From: JBCCTJ01 sp039198585
GTDB taxonomy: Bacteria; Bacteroidota; Bacteroidia; Cytophagales; Amoebophilaceae
Reading direction: 5' to 3'
Assembly (NCBI GenBank): GCA_039198585.1
Contig: JBCCTJ010000043.1
Span: 1 to 5,382, forward strand
Length of the DNA stretch: 5,382 nucleotides
In this document: in pieces, positions 1 to 5,382 of the stretch
Numbering within the stretch: the stretch's first letter is position 1
How the letters are laid out: the number at the start of each line of letters is the position of its first letter
Translations under genes and position numbers: made by a program
Notes under the pieces: model-generated
Database searches by the model: none
Told to the model about the DNA's origin: nothing
Seen by the model: only the letters and a program-made list of their open reading frames with translations

Positions 1-38
1 AACAACACCCTAGCCGTAAAGCTTTATCATTGAACCAC

Positions 39-1402
39 ATGTCCAGGCCACACTCCAACAAAAAGCACCTCATGGCTTTCCTCTTCCTATTCATCGCCTT
101 ATGGAGTATCCCTACCCTGTATGCTATCGCCAAGGAGCTCTCGCGTCACCCCAAATAATGCCAAAGACCAGCTACTGGTGTACGGATATGTGAAACAACA
201 ACGAATCAATATACGCTGCCAGTTATCGTACAAGGCATACGTCAATACTATATGCCAACCCCATATCGTAAAATCAAGTATCTAGATCATAAAAAGCAAT
301 ATACTAATGTGCACCCGCTCTCGCGACTCTATTGCTGTCTAGTAGGATCTACATTGCACTTTCATTCATATGATGACAAAAGCACCTTGATAGAACAATG
401 CCTATCTCCTTTTGAGGGCAATATTTTGCCCTCAAAAGGGATAAGTGAGCAGCTAATCATCGCTACTGACGCTCCTCGTATGGTTTTGTTCGCCTCTACT
501 AAAAGGCGTATAGCACGCGAATTCAAATCAATTAACTACAAACGAGAATAAAAGCTCTATGCCCCATATATACTCGATAAACGGGCATTATTTGATCACC
601 ACAGCATCTGAAAAAGAATATGGGTACAATGGGATATAACAAAAGTACACACGATACAAGCTATTTCGATAGCAAATAGTGATATAGTAGAAGTTGCGTC
701 TATGCCTAGAAGCGAGCTCATATTAATTGCATACACATAAACAATACCCGTCGATGCCGGTACTAGAAAAGAAATAAAACAATTTCTTAAGTGTCATATC
801 TATCATCTTAAAATATCTTCCTTGCTAGCTAAATATACTTTAAAGGGGATCCTATTTGCATCATACTTACCCATACGTACTCAAATATAAGGTCGATCTC
901 TATTCATATACCTACCAAGATCTTCCTCCAGTAAAACTCTACAATTAGCAGAGATACAACGCAAAAAGAATAAATATACTCTTGTTACTAAACAATACCA
1001 ACTGCCACCTAAACTAAATATTGACTACAGACAATCCGCACTGATACTATTTCCACATGGTCAAAAACAATTGTTCGTACACAAACCAGGAATCCTAGCA
1101 CGCTACACCATTAGCTCCCAAGAAGCGTTCCAGCTTGTCGCTACATTTGCTTTGCTATTGGTAAGGAATCATGTATCAAAAGGTTAACAATACCGTCGTC
1201 ATCTATGGACAAAGCGGTATCATTGGCTTTGTATTTAGCTAAATAGATACACAGATCTAGATGTATCATCTATAATATATTGGCACCTTTCCTTAGCCAA
1301 CGCGTAGCTATTCTATCGATCATTAAACACGCCTTAAACAACGATGAGACGATTACTTCGCACAAACAAGCAGCAGCTACACAGTTCTTCAACAACTTTT
1401 GA
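39..1402 (+). pseudogene. Decayed gene for an exported, propeller-like protein of about 450 residues
   Basis: No family is recognised. From ATG 39 the translation begins with a basic n-region (SNKKHL), a hydrophobic core (AFLFLFIALW) and a cleavage-like SIPTLYA, so the ancestor was exported. The same frame stays protein-like to about 1181 but is broken by TAA at 156, 549, 738 and 888 and TGA at 609. Near 1181 the sense reading moves to another frame (SKRLTIPSSSMDKAV), crosses a TAG at 1244 and ends at TGA 1400-1402, with clearly protein-like text such as LAPFLSQRVAILS before it. Between about 148 and 205 a neighbouring frame (DQLLVYGYVKQQ) reads better, so two small compensating indels may also be present. 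Alternating beta-like segments (LYCCLVGSTLHFHSYDD, RIWVQWDITKVHTI) resemble the large downstream gene. The stretch 252-551 is the longest surviving open piece (99 codons) and is probably not a gene of its own. The frame is open to the left edge, so the start could lie further upstream. Confidence 0.75.
408..439. repeat. Perfect 14-bp inverted repeat with 4-nt loop
   Basis: Arms 408-421 (CCTTTTGAGGGCAA) and 426-439 are exact reverse complements around the loop TATT. The hairpin lies inside the pseudogene frame, where it reads PFEGNILPSKG. No T-run follows on either side, so it does not look like an intrinsic terminator. It may be a small palindromic insertion or a protein-binding dyad. Confidence 0.85.
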
Positions 1403-1408
1403 TAAAAT
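1400..1408 (+). promoter_or_regulatory. Possible extended -10 element before the zinc-finger gene
   Basis: TGATAAAAT at the very end of the pseudogene matches an extended -10 (TGn plus a hexamer one base from TATAAT). No good -35 hexamer is visible at the usual distance. Transcription from here would give a leader of roughly 65 bases before the ATG at 1481. In AT-rich DNA such matches occur often by chance, and the promoter consensus of this organism is unknown. Confidence 0.25.
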
Positions 1409-1480
1409 TTGTTTCCCCAAAAGAAAAAAATCACCTTGTGCCCTAAAAGATCCATCACATATCACCTAATCAACCATATC

Positions 1481-2785
1481 ATGTTAAAAAAATATCTGTA
1501 CTATATTCCCTTTGTATTACTACTACCATGTAGTATATCCAGCCTGTATGCAGCACATCTTCCATTGACTAATAGCCTAATAAATAGGTATAAGTCTGAG
1601 GACGCAATAGAAAAGAAGGTAAAAGATCAAAAAGAGATAAAGAGACTAGAAAACCTAATAGAAAATCTTGAAAATGAGGAAAAATCATTACTTAAAAAAC
1701 AAGAAGATATCCATTCTTATTATTATAATAAGAATGGATATAGTCACGAATTATATACTATGGCCGACCCTACTCGTGGCAATCACTTAAATGAATCGCT
1801 TGATTTTCGTATAGAAGACTATGTGCTCAAACAACCTGGATACTATCTTGAATATGAAATTGATGATCCTTCTAATAATTCCTCAAATAATCAAACCCTG
1901 AGCCAACAGCAACACAGCCATGTCATGGTTCAATCACCAACTTCATTGCCCAAGCAATTCGATGATCCACTGCTCTTATTTACACAGCCTGAAATTGTTA
2001 CACGACAACACAACTTCGTTGATCTACCAAAACCTCTTGCCTATTCAGTCGAGCCCAGCTCTAAAAAAAAGAGAGTTTCTCCAAACAAAAAGAAATCCTT
2101 TAAATGCCAATATTGTAGCTATCAAACAGATACGCAAAGCAATCTACAAGCACACACAGTCCTACATAGACAGAAAAAACATCACCAGTGTACTATATGT
2201 GCCAAACATTTCAAGCAAAAGAGTAGTTTAACCCAACACATTCGCACACACACCGGCGAAAAACCTTACCAGTGCCCTATATGTGGCAAGTGTTTCTCGC
2301 AAAAAATTACTTTAACAAGTCACCAACGCACGCATACTGGAGAAAGACCTTATAAGTGTCATTATTGTACCAAATCTTTTAAGCAAAAGGGGCATTTAAC
2401 CAGCCACATTCGCACACACACCGGCGAAAGACCTTACAAGTGTAATCAATGTTCTAAAACGTTCAACAAGAAAAGTATTTTAACCGAACACATTCGCACA
2501 CACACTGGCGAAAGACCTTATAAGTGTAATCAATGTTCCAAAACGTTCAACAACAAAGGTAGTTTAACAGTACACATCCGCACACATACCGGAGAAAGAC
2601 CTTATAAGTGTCAGCACTGTAACAAATCTTTCAAGCAAAAGGGGCATTTAACCAACCACATTCGCATACACACTCATGAAAAACCTTACAAGTGTACTCT
2701 CTGTAATAAAAGGTTTACGCAAAAAAGCAATCTAATAGTACATCGCAAGAATGTACACCCGCATGCCAAGCGCCCTCAATTGTAG
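1481..2785 (+). CDS. Exported protein with eight Krüppel-type C2H2 zinc fingers (candidate nucleomodulin)
   Basis: The predicted protein has 434 residues. Residues 1-24 form a signal peptide (KKY, hydrophobic core IPFVLLLP, cleavage near SSLYA|A). Residues about 38-77 are a charged coiled coil. Residues 78-190 are polar, with an N/S/Q-rich run at 131-147 and an acidic-hydrophobic patch DDPLLLF at 161-167. A basic cluster KKKRV-SPN-KKK at 195-205 resembles a nuclear localisation signal. Eight fingers follow with zinc ligands starting at C209, C237, C265, C293, C321, C349, C377 and C405. All are CX2CX12HX3H except the last, which ends HX4H. Linkers after fingers 2-6 are TGE(K/R)PY, that after finger 7 is THEKPY, and that after finger 1 is atypical. 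By family knowledge such arrays bind DNA sequence-specifically in eukaryotic nuclei. Export and action on host DNA are inferred. An in-frame TTG at 1409 would extend the protein by 24 residues and bury the signal peptide, so ATG 1481 is preferred. There is no Shine-Dalgarno sequence. Confidence 0.9.
   Translation: MLKKYLYYIPFVLLLPCSISSLYAAHLPLTNSLINRYKSEDAIEKKVKDQKEIKRLENLIENLENEEKSLLKKQEDIHSYYYNKNGYSHELYTMADPTRGNHLNESLDFRIEDYVLKQPGYYLEYEIDDPSNNSSNNQTLSQQQHSHVMVQSPTSLPKQFDDPLLLFTQPEIVTRQHNFVDLPKPLAYSVEPSSKKKRVSPNKKKSFKCQYCSYQTDTQSNLQAHTVLHRQKKHHQCTICAKHFKQKSSLTQHIRTHTGEKPYQCPICGKCFSQKITLTSHQRTHTGERPYKCHYCTKSFKQKGHLTSHIRTHTGERPYKCNQCSKTFNKKSILTEHIRTHTGERPYKCNQCSKTFNNKGSLTVHIRTHTGERPYKCQHCNKSFKQKGHLTNHIRIHTHEKPYKCTLCNKRFTQKSNLIVHRKNVHPHAKRPQL
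1707..1741. repeat. Perfect 16-bp inverted repeat with 3-nt loop inside the zinc-finger gene
   Basis: Arms 1707-1722 (ATATCCATTCTTATTA) and 1726-1741 are exact reverse complements around the loop TTA. It encodes residues about 76-88 of the zinc-finger protein (DIHSYYYNKNGYS), exactly where the coiled coil ends. It is in frame and tyrosine/asparagine-rich, which fits a small palindromic insertion tolerated in a linker. An RNA structure affecting translation is the alternative. Confidence 0.85.
2105..2758 (+). repeat. Tandem 84-bp zinc-finger modules (eight units)
   Basis: Eight C2H2 units recur every 28 codons. Finger 4 and finger 7 share a 51-bp stretch (2371-2421 against 2623-2673) with only three differences, although they are three modules apart. 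Fingers 5 and 6 share the stretch coding YKCNQCSKTFN almost unchanged. This indicates module duplication or gene conversion within the array. Fingers 1 and 8 are the most divergent, as expected for array ends. Confidence 0.9.
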
Positions 2786-2881
2786 CCTGCATAAACCCTT
2801 ATCAGGACAAAGAAGAAAATGTGCTAACAAAAGCCTACCTTACCCTGCCAAAAAATAAAAAGACACCAAACTTGTACCATC
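2786..2881. other. Spacer between the zinc-finger gene and the large exported gene
   Basis: These 96 bases contain no open frame of note, no strong hairpin followed by a T-run and no clear -10/-35 pair. The genes may be co-transcribed, or the signals here may be too divergent to recognise by eye. Confidence 0.4.
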
Positions 2882-5382
2882 ATGCTATCAATACCTAAAA
2901 AATACTTCAAGACATTCATTGGCTCACTACTATTCCTTCTTGTTGACTATAACATCCATGCTACATGTCTTTCTATTTATTCTCATGCTACATGTCCTTC
3001 TACTCTTTCTATTATGTGTGCTAATCCAAATAAATACCGCAAGTTAGGGCTAACGAGAGCCCTTGATCAGGTTTCAGAAGAAAAGAAAAAGATCGAGCAA
3101 ATCTTAGCAAAAAGAAAATTGTTTTTACGAATCTTGTATAACACTTTAGAAGATAAGAAAAATCTCGAGCAAATGTTAGCAAAACAAGTTCCTGAAATAA
3201 GAGAGCTAGTATATCGGTATTACAAAAAAATTTTTGATCGTAAAAAAGTAATCATAGATAGTATGTTGATTACACGAAGATGCTTTGAAGGTGCACTGGG
3301 GTCTGAATTGCCATTGGGATATCTGTGTGGTCAAAGACTATTTATAACTGTTAGGGCATATGATGCTAGAGTTAATAAATATTATGAATATTATATATAC
3401 TCGATCAAGAGTTTATTAAATGGTAAAGGATATGTAAAAATCCCATTCAACCCCAGGTATATAAACATGCTCGTGCTATTGCCTAATCAAGAAGCTGTTC
3501 TTATACAAGAAAAAAAAATTATCTTCGAAGAATTGCCACCTAAATATGCATTGTATTACTTATACGAAGGCAATCAGGATTGCCCTTACTTTTGTGTAGG
3601 CGATTCATGGAATCCTGGTCAGGTATATGTGCTGTCAGATAATCGTTTCGTATATGCGGACGACCTCGATGGTCATCTTTATAACGATCAGATCAAGGTA
3701 GATAGCTTTATCTTTTTTCTCTATGACTTGAAAAAACAAAAACGCCGAGATATGCCCATGCTAACTGATCATATGAAAAAGTCAAAAGTAGATAGACTTT
3801 CTATTTTTAATCAATACATGACTATCTATAAGCTATCAAAAACTCTTCTATACAGTGTATGCTTGTTTAAACGACAAAAAATACTCAGTGTTCTACTTTA
3901 CATGATCAATGACCATCGTGTAAAGATGCTACGTGCTAGCCAAATTCCTTTTATAATGACCGAGCAAGAGACTGATTATCCTGTTCGTTGTGTTATTAAA
4001 AATGCGCTTAGCCAGCATGGGCCTACACTCCTTGTTAACAGAGGCACCCAGTTTTTGATTGTCAACCTATTTCGCCCTAAAGACAAGCAGTGCATGGGTA
4101 TAGCGCTAGATGCTAAAGAAAAAGTAGAAAAAATCTGTGTGGGTAAAGAGTGCTTTGTTTGCATAACCTCAAGGCTTGATACACATGTTGCTGTTTATAC
4201 ATACGACAGAAATGGACATCAAAAATCTCATAAGGCGTTAGATAAAATTCCCCCACCAGTCGTTGGCCATATAGATTATGCTCCTTTGATATTCATTTTT
4301 GCTGCTTGTTCAGAACATATCTATGTATATAATATGGTTACCAAACAATTTAAGCCATGTGATAGTACACTGCGCCTGCTAGCCCAAGGTATCGTTAAAG
4401 GTGGCGTAGTAGATATACGTCACTTGGGTCTTGATAATAAGCGTCATCGTTATCAGTTGCAACCTAAGTACGCAATGATACATTATGATGACAAAGTGTA
4501 TATTATTCACATCTCTGGTAAAGTATTAACTATCAGTGAATATCACATTCATCAAAATACAATCACATATATCAAAAACTACTGTCAAGCTGACGTGCAT
4601 TATTTCTATGATTGTGCATTAGACCCCCCGTACCTCTATATCCTTTGTAAAACTACTGGCAAAGATCAGCTATTTACTTTGTACTTAAATTCTCTTAGAA
4701 AATGCTACTACACGCATCTTAAGGAAATCAAATCCAAGGAAGCAATAAAAAAAATCAAGCAAATTGATCTAAAATATAAGGAAGCAGTAATAAAAACAAA
4801 GCGAACTAATTTAAAGAATGAGTTGCTAAAACTAATCCAAAGAAAAAAATGGCAAGAAGAGTATATCAATCAATGTAAAAACGAGTTAGCTGTATTAGAA
4901 AAACCAGCGCTTCCCTATGATGATATTACAAAAAGAAAAAAATTACATAACGCCTTCAGACGGTTGCTGGGTTTTATTCTTTCAATAGCAAAAACCTCTC
5001 AAAAAGGAATATTGCAGATGGATCAATCCACTGAATTAGCGAAAAGTGTGCAAAAGATCGACCTGCTACACTACATACAGGACGTGCTTAGCGATGTTAG
5101 TGCGCCAAATCTTATGCTATATATACAAGCCTTTTTAGGCGATGAGCAGTGTCACCTACATAGTCAAGGCAAAAAAGAGCTACTGCTATGGTTCTCTTAT
5201 TTGCTGAGAGATCCCAAAGAATATCTTGAAAAAGACCTTGAGCAAAAACAGGCATGGGGAGCATTGATAGACATAAAGTTTGAAGAAGGCACACTCACCT
5301 TTATCTATCCCCGCTACGGTAACCCAGTCTATAGCTTTGGTATACCAACCACTATTTTCAAACAACTCCTGCCAATCGTTAC
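2882..5382 (+). CDS. Large exported protein with coiled coils and propeller-like beta repeats, 3' end missing
   Basis: The frame opens at ATG 2882 and has no stop up to the window edge, giving at least 833 residues; the C-terminus is outside. No known family is recognised. Residues 1-27 look like a signal peptide (KKYFK, hydrophobic IGSLLFLLV, cleavage after IHA). Residues about 61-120 form a lysine/glutamate-rich coiled coil containing an internal duplication (EEKKKIEQILAK at 66-77, EDKKNLEQMLAK at 90-101). Residues about 140-260 and 380-600 consist of short hydrophobic beta strands ending in turns with D, N or G (for example FLIVNLF, AVYTYDRNG, HIYVYN, VYIIHISG), a pattern seen in beta-propellers, with a helical insertion between them. 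Residues about 605-700 form a second, very basic coiled coil. The last visible part (DIKFEEGTLTFIYP) is beta-like again. There are basic clusters KKQKRR at 284-289 and KRKK at 684-687. There is no Shine-Dalgarno sequence. The gene lies 96 bases after the zinc-finger gene on the same strand. Propeller fold and host-directed role are inferences. Confidence 0.85.
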   Translation, partial: MLSIPKKYFKTFIGSLLFLLVDYNIHATCLSIYSHATCPSTLSIMCANPNKYRKLGLTRALDQVSEEKKKIEQILAKRKLFLRILYNTLEDKKNLEQMLAKQVPEIRELVYRYYKKIFDRKKVIIDSMLITRRCFEGALGSELPLGYLCGQRLFITVRAYDARVNKYYEYYIYSIKSLLNGKGYVKIPFNPRYINMLVLLPNQEAVLIQEKKIIFEELPPKYALYYLYEGNQDCPYFCVGDSWNPGQVYVLSDNRFVYADDLDGHLYNDQIKVDSFIFFLYDLKKQKRRDMPMLTDHMKKSKVDRLSIFNQYMTIYKLSKTLLYSVCLFKRQKILSVLLYMINDHRVKMLRASQIPFIMTEQETDYPVRCVIKNALSQHGPTLLVNRGTQFLIVNLFRPKDKQCMGIALDAKEKVEKICVGKECFVCITSRLDTHVAVYTYDRNGHQKSHKALDKIPPPVVGHIDYAPLIFIFAACSEHIYVYNMVTKQFKPCDSTLRLLAQGIVKGGVVDIRHLGLDNKRHRYQLQPKYAMIHYDDKVYIIHISGKVLTISEYHIHQNTITYIKNYCQADVHYFYDCALDPPYLYILCKTTGKDQLFTLYLNSLRKCYYTHLKEIKSKEAIKKIKQIDLKYKEAVIKTKRTNLKNELLKLIQRKKWQEEYINQCKNELAVLEKPALPYDDITKRKKLHNAFRRLLGFILSIAKTSQKGILQMDQSTELAKSVQKIDLLHYIQDVLSDVSAPNLMLYIQAFLGDEQCHLHSQGKKELLLWFSYLLRDPKEYLEKDLEQKQAWGALIDIKFEEGTLTFIYPRYGNPVYSFGIPTTIFKQLLPIV
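2957..3010 (+). repeat. Tandem 27-bp duplication at the signal-peptide cleavage region
   Basis: Units 2957-2983 and 2984-3010 match at 23 of 27 positions and encode HATCLSIYS followed by HATCPSTLS. The repeat preserves frame and sits at the predicted cleavage site of the large exported protein, so it doubles a possible cleavage or cysteine motif. Confidence 0.8.
3077..3184 (+). repeat. Duplicated 36-bp coiled-coil segment, 72-bp period
   Basis: Segments 3077-3112 and 3149-3184 match at 32 of 36 bases and encode EEKKKIEQILAK and EDKKNLEQMLAK, 24 residues apart. The high nucleotide identity points to a fairly recent in-frame duplication that lengthened the first coiled coil. Confidence 0.75.
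4730..4816 (+). repeat. Degenerate 42-bp tandem repeat in the second coiled coil
   Basis: Codons for KSKEAIKKIKQIDLK (residues 617-631) are followed, at a 14-residue period, by KYKEAVIKTKRTNLK (631-645), with 34 of 45 bases matching. The period equals two heptads, so duplication would keep the coiled-coil register. The low complexity of the A-rich sequence lowers certainty. Confidence 0.5.

Noticed and set aside
408..439. Intrinsic terminator
   Set aside because: The stem is strong but no run of T follows on either strand.
252..551. A free-standing 99-residue gene
   Set aside because: The same frame reads protein-like both upstream (from 159) and downstream of the stop at 549, and the ATG at 252 is internal, so it is best seen as one fragment of the pseudogene 39-1402.
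39..1402. Stop-codon recoding or readthrough instead of a pseudogene
   Set aside because: All three stop codons interrupt the frame, a frameshift is also needed, and the two neighbouring genes are read without internal stops.
1270..1458. Minus-strand frames at 1270-1458, 3976-4164 and 5112-5294
   Set aside because: All are short, lie opposite plus-strand genes or the pseudogene, and show no start context or recognisable features.
1409..1480. TTG start extending the zinc-finger protein by 24 residues
   Set aside because: It would place a basic, non-hydrophobic stretch before an otherwise perfect signal peptide; ATG 1481 gives a standard signal peptide.
1920..2231. Overlapping 103-residue frame on the plus strand
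   Set aside because: It lies in another frame within the zinc-finger gene and shows no domain or signal of its own.
2105..2758. Ros/MucR-type bacterial zinc-finger regulator
   Set aside because: Those proteins have one finger with a shorter loop between ligand pairs; here there are eight fingers with 12-residue loops and Krüppel linkers.

Overview
The window is AT-rich, essentially intronless and coded on the plus strand only. It holds three successive units, each beginning with an N-terminal Sec-type signal peptide: a decayed gene (39-1402), an intact gene for an exported protein with eight Krüppel-type C2H2 zinc fingers (1481-2785), and a long, unrecognised exported protein that runs off the right edge (2882-5382, still open). 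I see no RNA genes, insertion sequences, CRISPR arrays or credible minus-strand genes.

The compact layout, bacterial-style signal peptides and lack of introns point to a bacterium. The eukaryotic-type zinc-finger array, the basic nuclear-localisation-like cluster before it, the coiled coils and the gene decay next door point to a host-associated or intracellular lifestyle. Amoeba or protist symbionts such as Dependentiae (TM6), or Amoebophilus/Cardinium-like Bacteroidota, would fit, but nothing in the window fixes the lineage. None of the three starts has a Shine-Dalgarno sequence.

Region 1-1402: one reading frame stays protein-like from 39 to about 1181 although stops interrupt it at 156, 549, 609, 738 and 888. 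It then shifts frame and continues with one TAG to a TGA at 1400-1402. This is a pseudogene of a roughly 450-residue exported protein. Region 1403-1480 is a short spacer with a weak promoter candidate. Region 1481-2785 is the zinc-finger protein: signal peptide, coiled coil, polar linker, basic cluster, eight fingers. Region 2786-2881 is a 96-base spacer with no evident terminator. Region 2882-5382 is a protein of at least 833 residues with a signal peptide, a duplicated coiled coil, beta-rich propeller-like stretches and a second coiled coil.

The working hypothesis is a small island of exported, host-directed proteins. The zinc-finger protein is a candidate nucleomodulin, meaning a bacterial protein that acts on host DNA. 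The large protein and the pseudogene may belong to one fast-evolving secreted family. Short tandem duplications and two perfect hairpins inside coding sequence suggest rapid local remodelling.
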